A DNA stretch of 64,000 nt from Tillus elongatus (Eukaryota; Arthropoda; Insecta; Coleoptera; Cleridae), in contig OZ023267.1 in assembly GCA_964006375.1 (NCBI GenBank), forward strand, positions 16,379,471-16,443,470. The letters are read 5' to 3'. A model generated the notes under the pieces. It was not told the origin of the DNA. It was given only the letters and a program-made list of their open reading frames with translations, and searched no databases. Positions within the stretch are counted from its first letter, which is position 1, and every line of letters starts with the position of its first letter. Positions 28,570-41,170 of the stretch are shown piece after piece. The position numbers were made by a program, and so were the translations under genes.

Positions 28570-29395
28570 GGTAAAATAAAAAATCTCGGGACGCAGCAAG
28601 TGCGTTATGGTAGTGAAATTTTATTAAATGCTTCAAATTAGAATAACTCAATTTTCTATAAACTTAGACAGTTTCATTTTGGTGTGTATTAAGGTCTTTC
28701 CTAACGCAAGATATCCACCAGATTTCATTAAAATAACTTTGTAATTTTCGGGGAAAAAAAATTTCGAGAGAAAATTTTAAATTTGAATAACTCAATTTTC
28801 TATAAACTTAGAAAGTTGAATTTCAGTACATAATGAGACCTCTCCCAAGGCAATATATATAGTAAATTTTATTTAAAAAACTTTGTTACTTTCGGAGAAA
28901 AAAAATTTTGAAAGAAAACTCAAAAGTTTCCCGGAAAACCCCGTCCGATTTATCTGGCTAACGAACTCATCCAAGCCATGCAAAACAATTGAAATAACGA
29001 TGAACGATATCATTTTTTTCCCTACAAACATGCATTGTAATTTGATGGAAAACACAAAAATGCAATAACATAAAGAGTGTTATTAAAAAACTAAAGCGTG
29101 TATCACCAACGACTTATAGGCCATCCTGAAATTGTCAAAATAGGTTTATAAGATACAGCTTGACACACCCTATAATTAACGTATATACTTTTTCCTCATA
29201 TCTTGTATAATAACGGACATATTGAGCTTTACCGTAGAAATGCGTCACCCTGTATATGTGTAAACAGGCAAAATTGAAACTGACCCCATATATGGGTTTT
29301 AGGTGTTCTAGTTTGCGCTCGTTTGAGAAAATCCTTTTAAAATTCATAAGTCGCGGTCTTCTTAATAACGATTTTGTTTTAAAAAAATTTGCTAA
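28570..29395 (-). repeat. Hairpin repeat, variant with non-TA core
   Basis: CGGGACGCAGCAAGTGCG start, CTAACGAACTCATCCAAGCC, then instead of (TA)n a unique core (ATCACCAACGACTTATAGGC ... GCGTCACCCTGTATATG), then AAACTGACCCCATATATGG and the hairpin side. 55745-56440 shares the same core and order, so this is a true subfamily. Confidence 0.65.
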
Positions 29396-29819
29396 AATAT
29401 AGACTATTATACCAAAAACTCTATAGCGGAAACTACTGCCGAAGCATCAGAAAGAGTCCCTCTTGAAATGGATTTTCCGAAAATATTTTAGTAAAATGAG
29501 GGACAGTGATGGTTGAAGCTAAAACTTAAGGCTTTGTAAAACACACTTATTAAGAGATTTTTTCGACATAATCCTTATTTGCTTCAAATTCGTTGTCTGA
29601 AAATTGCAAATTTTGACGTTTAAAATCGCGACTTTGACGTTTCAATAAGAAAAATTATAAAATTTTCAAAACATTTTTTCTACTACTTCTTGATACTTTT
29701 GCGCCAAGAAAACTTAACCGTTGTATGTAATATTCAATTGGTTTTGTTAATCAACCAAAATATTATGTTCTTGTGCTTTCGTCTCATCACCAGTGTCACC
29801 CATTTTTTTTTAAATGCCT
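29396..29819. other. No recognisable gene
   Basis: AT-rich. 29440-29800 weakly resembles the reverse complement of 55390-55720 (shared CATTTTACTAAAATG, CCATTTCAAG-type words), so probably an older repeat. Confidence 0.3.
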
Positions 29820-30077
29820 ATAACTTTTTTATATCAACTTAGGGACCTGAGTGTGTAGGGTAAGTTTGATAGTAGAAACGTATGTGTCAAATTTGGTTGT
29901 CATAGCTGTCTTATTTTTGGAGATACGAAAATTTTCCGAAAGAAAACAAAACATTTTCCCGGAAAAACTGGTCCGATTTTCCTGGCTAACGAACTTATCC
30001 AAGCCACTTACAAAAGAAAAATCGTACCAAATTTTATCAAGTTCGGCCTATTATTTTTGAGTTCGCGGGTGGATATG

Positions 30078-30162
<85 letters not shown>

Positions 30163-30215
30163 ACAGATCTCCTCATTAGTGAATTTTTCGTTTTACGAAA
30201 AATTCGCTAATCGAA
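29820..30215 (-). repeat. Hairpin/(TA)n repeat
   Basis: CGGAAAAACTGGTCCG, CTAACGAACTTATCCAAGCC, (TA)n at 30082-30159, then AGATCTCCTCATTAGTGAAT hairpin. The GAGCGCG segment is deleted. Confidence 0.6.
30082..30159. repeat. (TA)n core
   Basis: TA core of the 29820-30215 repeat. Confidence 0.95.
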
Positions 30216-30224
30216 TTGTGGATA

Positions 30225-30375
30225 TAATATATTTAGAATTATTCATCCACTGATGACGCTAACTTGGTTAGTGAAACGATCGTCAGGTTTTTAGTATGTT
30301 GTGGTGATTTTGGTTCTCCAGGTGTGCTTATCAGTGCTCATCACAAGTTACAATCTTCAATTAGTTCACACCCCT
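30225..30375 (+). repeat. Solo Penelope-like terminal repeat
   Basis: Matches 10745-10900 (TTAGTGAAACGATCG, GTGGTGATTTTGGTTCTCC, TATCAGTGCTCATCACAAG) with no endonuclease or RT nearby. Confidence 0.5.
30250..30284 (+). ncRNA. Hammerhead-ribozyme-like motif, best copy of this family
   Basis: CTGATGA, then C, stem GCTAAC-TTG-GTTAGT, GAAACGATCGTC. The core boxes CUGANGA and GAAA are intact and helix III is the very short AC/GT type reported for Penelope-like and retrozyme hammerheads. Departures: one extra pyrimidine after CUGAUGA, and helix I weakened by an A-A apposition next to the core. Confidence 0.45.
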
Positions 30376-31505
30376 ATATTAAAAGGTCGAAAATGGTGAC
30401 CGAGCGTTCTGTTAATTATGACCAGAATAGTAGTGCTGAAAGATAGTATTTTTTCAATTATTGAACCCCGTGGGCTTTGAATGTTTCGTCTTCATTACTT
30501 TAAAAAATTAAATAGAGCGGGTGTGATACACTTTACAACCGTACTGTATATATGCAATATTATATAAGCAATGTTTAGTTTAAAACCCTTGTAATCATAA
30601 TTTACAGTGTACATAAAGCTAAGTTAATTAAAGGATATGGTAATTAATACAGGTACCTGGGAGCCTGTGGAAGATTCAGGAGATTGTTTTCAGGGTCTAC
30701 GCTAAAGTAATAATTATGTTTTATTACCCATTGCGTACGAATATTGTTCATAATGTATTAACCCAGATGAAATTTTCATATTTAATGAAATTGTTTTTGT
30801 TATTCGAGCGCCTTATCATATCGTCAACTACAAAATTACCATCAGGGGAGTAATAATGCAGTTTAGTATGCATTCCTATATAGTTAAGTAGGGTATGTCT
30901 GCAGTGTAGTGTAGAAATGCATCGCAATTCTGATTTGAGGAGTGTCTGCGCAAAAAGTTGCATGTCCACGAAACAACGAATAGAAAAATTTTACAAACTG
31001 TGATTTGAGGCTTGTTAGACATTAATAAAACATTATTTCTGAACGTCATAACGTCTGGGTTTGACATAATTCAGGGAAATCAGTTGTCTGGTTGTGAAAG
31101 CCTTTTAATTTCCCTTAATTATTAATAAAACAAAAACTCGGCAAAAATGTGCTCAATTTTGTTGCTTCATTTTGCTATCTGTTTTCAGTTTTTTTAGATG
31201 GGTTAGGAATATATCATCATACCGCATAACAACAAATTTTGGAATCTATATTCTCTCCATATTCTTTATTGCTGGTGTTTTGTAAATTGAGTCTCCTATG
31301 CTTTTGATTTCAAAAAGGTTCTTTCCCAAGCTCTTTAACTTTTCCAACTTTTGACTAAATCTTGTATTTCTCCATAAAAATAGTACGACTTATTGGGTAG
31401 TGTTCAAATTTGCAGCTTAAATTATCTCGGAATTTGTTGGAATACCTGAAGTTTCCACATAATTATCTATATTCAGGCAATCCATCGCATCCGGTATTTG
31501 TACCA

Positions 31506-31510
<5 letters not shown>
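30376..31510. other. No recognisable feature
   Basis: AT-rich. Short ORFs (30748-30969, 30876-31067 minus) have no motif I recognise. Probably intron-like. Confidence 0.35.

Positions 31511-31586
<76 letters not shown>
31511..31586. repeat. (TA)n microsatellite
   Basis: Pure TA run, not clearly inside a hairpin repeat. Confidence 0.95.
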
Positions 31587-31588
<2 letters not shown>

Positions 31589-31634
31589 TTTATATGCTCA
31601 ATATGAAAATCAGCATGCCTGAAACAGTATTTTT

Positions 31635-32172
31635 TTAATTTATTTTCTATTTTTTAACAACACACCACGAAGGCTTACAGCCTAAATAATATCGTACCGT
31701 GGGTGTCGACAAGGAGGAAAGAGGCAACTTGTTAATTCTGGACTTGAAGTTTTGGAGGTTCGGATGTTCTATGTCTGGTGACCTGGACAATAAAAGGGTG
31801 CATTCACTCTGTTCCCCTGGTAGATCTGCTGGGGGCAGCAGGTGGAGGAACTATGGAAGAAAGCTCCTCTGGGCAGTGCCCGTGCAGATATCTATAAAAG
31901 AGAGAGAGGTCACAAACGGTACGTTGGTGGGCAAGGGATGGCAGCCTTTGGGTAACGGTAGGGTCACCGATGAGACGTATAACTCTCTTCTGAATGAAAT
32001 CCAGGATAGCGAGTGTAGAAGCAGCAGCAGCACCCCAAATGTGGGAGTAGTATTCGAGGTTTTGTCTTACTTGTAAAGTATAGGTATAGATATTAGCTGG
32101 TGAAAAGTATTTGCGAGCCCGGAAGAGGAAACCTAATTTCTTAGCAGCCCCTTCTGCAATTCATGTGACTTG
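31635..32172 (-). mobile_element. 3' end of family A LINE
   Basis: The minus-strand translation contains YFSPANIYTYTLQ, LEYYSHIWGAAAASTLAILD, FIQKRVIRLIGDPTVTQRL and LFYRYLHGHCPEELSS, the conserved C-terminus of CR1/Jockey-like ORF2. It then has the family 3' UTR (ACGAAGGCTTACAGCC on the plus strand). It retains the segment deleted from the 22601 copy. Confidence 0.75.
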
Positions 32173-32423
32173 TGATCCCTGGCGATACTTTTCATTTATG
32201 CACCAGTTTGATTGTCTTGATTTACTTAATTACTTGGTCAATAGAAGCAAACCTGCGGTTTTAAATGATTACCAAAAAAATAAATCTAGTAGTGTCAACA
32301 CCACATTGTTTAGCATATAGGTATATACGTGAAAAGAGAAAGAGATTGGCCAAGAAGTAAATTTCTGAAGAAGTTGGCCCAATTGGTAAAACCTAGAAGC
32401 TATAATAAAATTAAAATAACTAC

Positions 32424-32473
<50 letters not shown>

Positions 32474-33165
32474 GATAGAAAAAAAGATATAATCAGAAAG
32501 AGATAGAGAGTCCTAGTTGTCACGACGAAGGCTACATTGCCTTTAGAATGTGATGCAATTATATTATGTTGCGTAGCATTAATTTGACAACCCACGCTTG
32601 GTATAATTAGGCTTGAGCGATTAAATGTGTTTACTCGGAAATAAACTTCGCAATATAAGAAAGAACCGGCAGCTATTGTTTGTGGGCTGTTGAGAAAAAA
32701 GGGGATAAAAAAAGACCTAATAATTGCTGCGCTACATTTTATTTCATGTGTCTGGAAAGACTAATTAATTAGGTGTACAAAGGGTAAAAATATAAAAGAA
32801 GGCATAAAAGTTACAAATTAGTCTCATTTTCTTTTGTTTATGAAATTTAATTGTTTTATTTAATAAAAGGTATGTAGTAGGCCGCGGTCGGCATTTTGAA
32901 AAGATACAAGTGAGTTATTTTACAGGGAAAATGATACATTATTACAAATTTATATTGTACTCTCCGACAAAATTTATTATTCGAGTTGAGCTTTAGGTTT
33001 TGTTTAAAGCTTGTATTTAAAACTTGCTTTGAACTGAGACGCTCCGCACAAATTTAATCTTCCACCACACAATATTTTGATACCAAAAAGAGCTGTATTA
33101 GACGATACATAAATCAGAACAAGAACATGAATTTACTGGTGAAGAAATCACATTTATGCTTGGCT
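32173..33165. other. No gene; contains a (AG)n tract
   Basis: 32427-32469 is a clean AG dinucleotide run. The rest shows no coding or repeat signal. Confidence 0.4.
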
Positions 33166-33405
<240 letters not shown>

Positions 33406-34094
33406 TTGTGGTGAGAATGCATCCAGCCTTCCATATTACTTTGTTTACTTCAGTTCCATCAGTGGCACGCAAGAAGATGGAATCACTTACTTTTCTGTTA
33501 TTAAATGCAACGCATCCAGAAAATATTACATTACAAACCACCCTATATGCTAAACTTTAATCATACAGCCAATTATCGTAGCTATAAGCAAACGTGTTCA
33601 AATGTATCTAGTAAGTGCCATGATAAAACATTTGAGATACAGTAATCCAAAACAAATAGCAAAACTCCAATGAGCTAAACCATAACAAAAATATGGCAAA
33701 GGCATCCTCGCAAACTCTTCTCAGCACATCAATCTAATCTGGACTTTGAAGAGGAAGCCGTGGTTGATGTTGTCTCCCTTTGTGGAACCGTTCTCTGCGT
33801 CTTGATCTACCTACTGGTACTTCTCAGAATATTTCTTTTAAACGCGTACGTGTAGCCCCACTTTACTTATTTTAACTTGCGTAGTCAGCATCCAAAGCCC
33901 CAATTTTGACCAGTGACTCAACTTCTTCGCAGTCAGCTTCCTTTTCACTCTCTATAATTATTTCTTCTTCTAGTGTATCCCCTATTAATACCGGGGTAGA
34001 AAAAGCGCTGGTAGAGAAAGCCTTTAATTTCAGAGGCTCATATCTGTCAGTAGCAAAGTCTTTGGCAGTGTAAACCTGATCACACACAAAGAGT
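33406..34094. other. Unassigned; acidic 71-codon minus ORF at 33872-34087
   Basis: The minus ORF is rich in Glu (DTLEEEIIIESEKEADCEEV) and ends ALDADYAS. I do not recognise it. It abuts the 5' truncation point of a LINE, so it could be a relic of another element or an exon. Nothing else is supported here. Confidence 0.25.
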
Positions 34095-35200
34095 TTTCCT
34101 AGACATCACAGCGGCCATGATCTCAACCCCAACAGCCGCCATGGAGTTATTGCTGGATCTCTAGACTTAGTTATCATGGGGGACGGCAGGCTAGTAGTAT
34201 ACAAGCTAGCCTGCCATGAGAGACTGAAGACCCCACAGACAACTGCAAGATTCGGGAGATCGTGAAGAAGTCCACGCTTGAAATCAGGTCAGCTTTTGCG
34301 AGCCCGCGAATCTGTAGGGAAACCAGGTTCACAATGGTATCCCCGACCGCGACGCATGGAGGGGGGAGACCCCGGGTCTACCACGGTACGCGCTCGGCTG
34401 GTTCACGGACGGTCCGTCGGGGAGCGTGGGACGGTGGCCGGCGTTTACTCTTAAGAACCGAGGGTAAGCACAGTATTTCTCGCGGGGCACACGCAACGGT
34501 CTTTCAGGCCGAAATGTACGCAATCCTGCACTGCGTACGAGAAAACAAGAGGGGGGGGGGGGCTACACCAACAAACGGATCTTCATAACCACAGAGAGCC
34601 ATGCAGCACCAACTAAGCAGACCACGGGTAAACTCCAGGCTGGTTACTGAATGCCGAGACGAGATGAGTGACCTGGCTGGGTAGAATGAAGTTATCCTCA
34701 TCTAGGTACCGGGCAGCTCGGGGTTCAAAGGCAATAAAGAAGCTGACAGTCTCGCGAAGAGAGGATCAGCAGAACCATTTATGGGACCAGAACGGGTTCT
34801 GTGCGTCACGAAGAGCACTGCCAGGGGAACCATTAAGCCCTGGGCCAGAAACCAACATAAGCCGTACTGGAAGCCAGTAATTGAGTTCAAAGAGAGCTGT
34901 GGAGCTGCTAAATCGTAGCAAAAGACAGCTCAGGACCATAACAGGACACACATGGCTGTCAAGAAACACCTGCATAAAATGAGGCGGTTCGAGGAAGACT
35001 TGGCATGTAAACTCTGCAGCGATGGGGAGAAATCAGTCCAGCACATCTTGCGCTAGTGTAAAGCTATGTAAAGTAAAAGACAACTGATCTACGGAGGGCC
35101 AAGACTGGACACAGAAGAAAACAAAGCCTCGACCTACCAGCTGCTGTGTAGACTAGTTCAACGCACAGTTTTCTTAAAATGGTAAAATAGAAAAGGTATA
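34095..35200 (+). mobile_element. Degenerate R1/LOA-type LINE fragment (family B2)
   Basis: Starts ATGATCTCAACCCCAACAGC (…STPTAAMEL) and runs in parallel with 61595-62035, including GGCTAGTAGTATACAAGC and the RNase H piece HATVFQAEMYAILHCVREN. Many stops and frameshifts. Downstream GTAAACTCTGCAGCGATGGG and CAGCACATCTTGCG echo a decayed zinc-knuckle region. A run of eleven or more G at 34550-34561 interrupts the RNase H. Confidence 0.65.
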
Positions 35201-36529
35201 GGGCATGCACAACAAGCCAAAGGCTGCGGTGCTATCGGGGTGGCATTCGCGGACGGGCTCTAAGGACGAAAAAAACAAGCAGTTACAAAAAGTGTACAAA
35301 AGTATACAAAGCCATTGTCAAACATGGAACTGAAACTATGAATGACATGCAAGCTGAGATGACAACGGTGAGAATTTATAAACAACAACATTTTCGCACT
35401 AAAATGGACCAAGTCCCCAAATGATAAGAACCTGAAGGAGACCGTGCAAGCAAAACAGGTTATTCTGTCTATATGTCTACTAATACGAAACATCTCTATA
35501 TATAATTACCTTGTATGTACTATAGGACAGTATATCAGATATATAATATGTATGTACACTGTAACATGCAGAGCAGCTGTCTTTACCAGAGACTTGACGT
35601 GAACGTGTAGCCGTGAAAGATGTGTCCATAGTATCGCGATTAACCATGCAACTGCTAATGTGGAACAAACATTCGTGTTGTATGGTAATTATATTTACAA
35701 GAAGTTGTAGCTGTAACACGTAAATTCCGAATGCAATGTAAATGATAGTATAATTGCGCATTTCTAGCTGCTGTGGTGTTGCTGAGGGTCTAGTATCGCG
35801 TGTTTGTCGAGTATTTAATTAATTAAGGCCATAATAATTCATTGTAGTCCTCAGCGATGTCAAATGTCTTAATTCTAGGGTCCTATTTCGTTTCCCAATA
35901 ATTAAGCTGTCCCCATGGGAAAGCTGAAACGGCTACGGAATGGAATTGAATACAGTACAGGAAAGGAACAGCGGACTGATGTATATTTGATTAGATAAAG
36001 GAACTTTCAATAAACGAGCTACCTATTTCGGAATTGTAGGTTGCCTATAAGTTGTAACAGCAAAAACTTTGATGCTTATTAAAGGTGTCTATGGTTTATT
36101 ATCTTTTCTGAATAAATCAGTATCTGTATAATACAAAAATTATAATAAAAAGAATATTTAACTAAATACAGTTTGTTTTCTGGCTTACTTAAACCTGCTA
36201 TTTGACGACTTCTAATTTTACACATTTTTTTTACAAAGAAGTATACGCCCTCATGACAGCAGCAATAATTAAAGTCAGTTTTTACAACTATATAGTACCT
36301 TCCAGGTCATATTTTTTTAAAACATTGTCAGAAACATTGTCAGCCTCTTATTCAGGAAAGTATCGTGAATTTTTAATATATACCTTTTATACGAACGAAT
36401 AATTTTAATACTAATATAAAGCATTTAATAACTATTTTAACTCTGCTGAATTATTTCACAATATGCTTCAAACACATATAAATTGGCAACAAATTAAATT
36501 TATCCTTATTTAAGAGACAAAAATAAGGA
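35201..36529. other. No recognisable feature
   Basis: AT-rich. ORFs at 35260-35493 and 35480-35761 (minus) and 36202-36402 (plus) carry no motif I recognise. Confidence 0.35.
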
Positions 36530-36714
<185 letters not shown>

Positions 36715-36985
36715 CTAGAACATGGGTTTTCATCTAATGGTCGCAAACTAAACATCTAAAAGGCTAATAGCAACAATTTTAGTCATGTTGCAAAATATCA
36801 AAAGCTAACCTAACTCGAAGGCCAAAATTATCTCAAGTAATTTTATTATAAATAAATAAAATATAAACAGATATCAGAAGTATCAGACGTACTTTTGGTA
36901 GGTGTTGGTAATGTTTGCATCTATCTATCGCTGACCTACCTTAAGAGGCAGGAAGGAAGGTCACTAGAATCAATAGGAAAAAAAA

Positions 36986-38990
36986 CATCACAAATAGTGA
37001 TAGAGATGAAGCACAGAATCAGTACAGGGAAAGCCGAAAGAAATAAAAGACAGCAATAACAAAGGCAAAGAAACAAACCTGGGATTTTCTTCGTAAAGAA
37101 ATTGGTGATGCTATTTGGGGACTAGGGTATAAGATTGTCACAGGTAAAATTGGCATAAGATCACCAATGACAATAAGTGATGATGAAGAAATCAAGATAG
37201 TACAGTAATTGTGCCCTAAATATAAAGGCAAAGAATGACCGAGAGTGAAAGTGAAGTCGGAGAATAGTCCACCTTGTACAGATGAATAAATAAGGAAAGC
37301 AGGCCGAAGGATGAATCTGGTAAGGCTGCAGGCACAGTTGGTAGACCTATCGATGTTGTTAAGGCAGTAGCAGAACAGAAATCGGAGATATTACAAGTTC
37401 TGATAAATAAACTAATCAGTGATGAAAGTTTCCCATCAAAATGGAAGACTGCCCGATTGGTGTTGTTGAAAAATCCACAGAAAACAGCAGGAAAGAAGTC
37501 ATATAGAACTATATGCCTGGAAGACGGAATAGCAAAATTGTATGCACATGTAATAAATGACAGACTTATAAAGGAAGTCGAAACACGAGGAGGGTTAGCA
37601 GACAAACAATTTGAATCCACAAGGGGCTCTCGACGTGGATGCTGTAAGAAAGGTGCAGGACGTGGCAAGGAAAGAATGCAATAAAAATAGGTTTTTGGCT
37701 ATGGTAACATTGGACTGAAAAAATGCATTCAATACAGCCGTTGAGCCGTATCTGCTGAAAATAGTATATAGTTACCTGGAAGACAGACAGCTACTAATTA
37801 GACAACAATATCTGATGCAGGTTACATATGGCGTACCTCAGGGGCCAATCCTAGGACCAACATTTCTGAACTTGTATTACAATAAGGTTTTTAGTCTGGA
37901 GTCCGTAAACAACACAGCTATTATAGGGTATGCAGATGATTTAGCGCTGGCTGTAAGCAGAGGAAATAAGGCTGACATTGAAGATAATATCAACTGGTCG
38001 GTGGCAAGGGTGGAAATCCGGATGGCAAAAAGTGGTATACAACTAGCGCGTTACAAAACTGAATGTGTAATGCTAGTGGGACGAAGAACACTGAGAACCG
38101 TAACCGTCAAGTTGGAGAATACAGAAATTCAGTCCGACAAGGCTGAACTACCTCGGTATACAAGTAGGACATAACATAAACATGGGTGTGCACATAGAAA
38201 GAGTAGTGGCAAAAGCAGGCATGGTATTTGCAAAGCTGGGGCGTCTGATGCCAATTGTCGGTGGACCAAAACCAGGGAGAAGGGAAGAGCTGAGTAGTGT
38301 GGTAAACTCAATCATACTGTATGGTGCACCAGCATGGAAAGCCGTGTTGTCAAAGACAAGGTGTGGAAAAAAGGTTGAGGGGGCCAGGGGAAGCTAGCCA
38401 TCAGAATAGCAAGTGCATATAGAACAGTGGTAACGAAAGCTATGCAGAAACGACCCCGATACACTTATTCGCCAGAGAGGTATCTTATGAAAGACACTAA
38501 AATAGAAGATAAGAAAAAAATAAGGCAAGAACAGAAACAATGCTGGAGTGACAGCGAGAATGGAAAGAGGAAATGTCAGCATCCCAGTGGACAAAGAGGC
38601 TTCTTAGACCTATACAGTCATGGATATCAAGACAGCATGGGGAGGTGGGTTACTATTTTACTTAATTTCTGTCAGGTCATGGGCGTTTCAGGTCTTACCT
38701 GAGTAAAATGAAAATAGTAGACAACGAGGACTGTACGTATTGTGGTGATGCGCCAGAATACACGGTCTTTGAGTGCGCAAGACGTTCGCAAATAATAGAA
38801 CAAATGTATAAAGAGAGTGGCAGAGATTTAACAGCATATATTGTGGTGAAGCATATTCTAGGAAGTGAAAGGGTGTGGAATACTGTGGACATGGGATCGT
38901 ATAAATAATGATGTCAAAGGAAGATGAAGATATGATGTAGGAGTTTTGAGAACAACAATAATTAGGGACGTGGTGAAACAATGCCAGCGA
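36986..38990 (+). mobile_element. Broken R1-clade LINE
   Basis: A largely RT-spanning copy: the RKAGRRMNLGKAAG-like linker, fingers (SFPSKWKTARLVLLKNPQK), palm, thumb and a C-terminal zinc knuckle (CTYCGDAPEYTVFEC, Tyr where His is usual). Many small lesions. Codon and block order match the R1 clade (LSSVVNSIILYGAPAWKAVL), distinct from families A, B1 and B2. Confidence 0.75.
37280..38410 (+). pseudogene. R1-type reverse transcriptase, multiply frameshifted
   Basis: Fragments in order: KWKTARLVLLKNPQKTAGKK and YRTICLEDGIAKLYAHVIND (37440-37570); a lesion at the first catalytic block near 37705-37730 (VTLD-stop-KNAFNTA); MQVTYGVPQGPILGPTFLNL (37815); IIGYADDLALAVSRGN with an intact YADD near 37930; the thumb (IQLARYKTECVMLVGRRTLR); and KLGRLMPIVGGPKPGRREEL with SVVNSIILYGAPAW (38240-38335). 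At least four stops or shifts separate them, so it cannot make a protein. Confidence 0.75.
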
Positions 38991-39344
38991 GTGGTTTCCG
39001 CAAAGTCTCTAGACGTCAAGGGGGTTCTTAGTGGGTAGTCCCGACCTGGGGGGAAGGGCAGTCACCACAGTGCCGGTTGGTGTCAATTCGCGGAAGCGCC
39101 AGCCACCGGTCTGCGTAGAAAAGCATTCACCTCCGCTACGAGAATAAAAACCTGCCCTTGAAACGACTGACGACAATCAGCGCTTGTTTATATGTTCTTA
39201 ACGTACTGTAAACGCAGGATCTGCAGAACCAGATTCGGTCACAGCGATTGTATTAGTCTATATTTTTTGGCGTTAAAGTTATCGAGGTTGATTAGCAACT
39301 GTTTGTCTTCGTTAATGAAAATACCGTGTAATTTATCATTTTTT
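38991..39344. other. Possible LINE 3' flank, otherwise unassigned
   Basis: GC-richer than its neighbours at 39010-39180 (GACCTGGGGGGAAGGGCAG), plausibly the R1-type 3' untranslated region. No coding signal. Confidence 0.35.
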
Positions 39345-39480
39345 TTAATATGAATAAGATATTATTCATCCCTCTGATGAACATTATTTGGTTATCAAAA
39401 TAGTCGTCATGTCTAAAAACTGTGATAAATTGGGTTCTTTAAATTGTACTTATCGAAAAATCTGAGTACGGTGAAACTTT
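39345..39480 (+). repeat. Decayed Penelope-like terminal repeat
   Basis: AGATATTATTCATCC, CTGATGA, GTCGTCATGTCTAAAAAC, GGGTTCTTTAAATTGTACTT: the same order as 30225-30375 with more substitutions. Confidence 0.4.
39374..39408 (+). ncRNA. Hammerhead-like motif, decayed
   Basis: CTGATGA is retained and GTC is retained at the expected spacing, but the GAAA box reads CAAAA and stem II is eroded. Confidence 0.25.
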
Positions 39481-40138
39481 CCAATTGTTTTCGATTCTGT
39501 AACAAAATCTAATTGAGCAGTTAAGTAGATCCCTTCATGATGCCAAATTTGTTGACGTAAAGGTTCTAAGCTCTTTTGAGCGAAAGCTCCTGTAACATTA
39601 TGTTGAATAAGGGATCATTTTTTAATGGAAACTCTTTAGCTAAAATATTTTTCCTTAATGCTTTTTTTATTTGCTCTCAAAAGGACACTTACGAAAACTC
39701 AGAGGTCTAGATATTTCCTTGTACAAGTAAAAGGTTCTATGGAAAGTCCCTATTAACATTCATTTATCATTATTTCGTCCTTAAAATCATCCATCATAGA
39801 CAAACATAAATATGTATGTGAACAAGGAGACACAACGTATGAATAAAATGCCTGTATTCGTAAATAAAATATCAAGATAGAAGGAGAAGAAGGAACCGAC
39901 TGTCCCTGACAAATGTTGAAGCCATTAAGTAGTTGTACTGCTCAAGTCAAATTTGATGCAGACGGCATTTAGAGCACCGCATTGGAATATATAACGTTTC
40001 AGACGTCAGGAAAACAAAATGTTTTCTGCTTAGGCGGCTATCCCAGGAAAACTAAGGAACAAACATCAGCAGTTAATAGCTCACAACATAATCGCGTCAC
40101 TGGTTTACGATGTTAAATTTTCATTGCACAGTTTCTAA
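39481..40138. other. No recognisable feature
   Basis: AT-rich, no support for a gene. Confidence 0.35.
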
Positions 40139-40560
40139 AAATGTACGGAGCACAGTGAGTGCGTTATGGTAGTGAATTTTCATAAGAATAATATATTATA
40201 GTAACTTAGCCTTATATTAAAAGTTATATAACATTACTCTATTTAATTAGGAACAGTTAAAAATATGGTAAACAAAGGCAAGCAAAAACATGATCTCTAA
40301 CGAAAATATTTATGCCGTAATTTGGATACAAAACTTAAACAAAACACTTGATAAACAGGAAATATACACAACAAAGAAATACACCAGAATGCTGGAGTGG
40401 TTCATGCATTGAGGGTGGTTGTATGGATGCAGAATGGAAAGAATAACCCCCATGACGAAGAAAGTTTCTGCCCCCCTCACCCAAAGACACGGGGGTTCTC
40501 CTTCCCCTTGTGCATGCATACAACTACCTTTAAAGCATAAAGCACAAGAAAACATTATTG
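40139..40560 (-). repeat. Hairpin-family variant with another body
   Basis: Distal end CAGTGAGTGCGTTATGGTAG then TGAATTTTCATAAGAAT. The following body (40190-40560) is the reverse complement of 58700-59050 (ATATTTCCTGTTTATCAA, CTGTTCCTAATTAAATA), defining another subfamily. Confidence 0.55.
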
Positions 40561-40807
40561 CGAGCCACCCCCAAGAAAGTTACTGTACCAGGAGCAATAT
40601 CGGTGTTGTGAGGGATAGACAGGGTTTAAAGGAGGTATTGCGGCAAAATGTGAAAAAGGCCTCTTCTCAAAATCCGCCTAATTTTTTTTTAGCATTTTCC
40701 GCTCATATTTCCTCCCCGCCTTGCACCCCTGTTCATTCTTGGGCCCTTAACATTCTTGGGGGTTGTTTGCAACAAATTCGCCTTGTGGCTTCTGCATCCA
40801 AGGAGGG
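40561..40807. other. No recognisable feature
   Basis: Part of a 161-codon plus ORF (40419-40904) that is pieced from repeat body and inverted SINE; not a gene. Confidence 0.35.
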
Positions 40808-41170
40808 TTGTGTGTGTGTGTGTTTTGTTTCTTTAACATCGGCCTATTTTCGCGACTGTGGCCAATCACCGACGCCAGGGAGCAGGTTCACCTCACTATC
40901 CTGAAAATTTTGCCGAATACCTGTCTTTCTGTAAGGAGGGTAGGATCTTTAACGTGCCCAACATCGCATGGACACGGTACCGACGGGTTTACGCCCCTTC
41001 CGAAGAGCGGAACGTACAGACATTCAACTTGCTCAAATACAATGCCAGATCCTCGGTTGATGTTAATGTTACAGTTTGTACTGAAAAAGTGAAAGGAGAA
41101 CCCTGTGATCGAACCCAGTACCCTCCGGTTCAGAGGCATGCGTTCTTGCCCTTGAACCACCAAGGCTCTA
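40808..41170 (-). mobile_element. SINE with tRNA-Gly-like head, full length
   Basis: In reverse: GCCTTGGTGGTTCAAGGGCA (A-box region), GAACCGGAGGGTACTGGGTT, CGATC (B-box region), a central CGTAAACCCGTCGG domain, and a 3' end GCCGATGTTAAAGAAACAAA followed by (AC)n. The same layout occurs at 59052-59408 and 63671-63990. RNA polymerase III transcription and LINE-borrowed mobility are inferred from SINE biology. Confidence 0.75.

Noticed and set aside
33872..34087. Acidic ORF as a host exon
   Set aside because: No domain, no clear splice pair, and it abuts a LINE truncation; kept only as an unassigned note.
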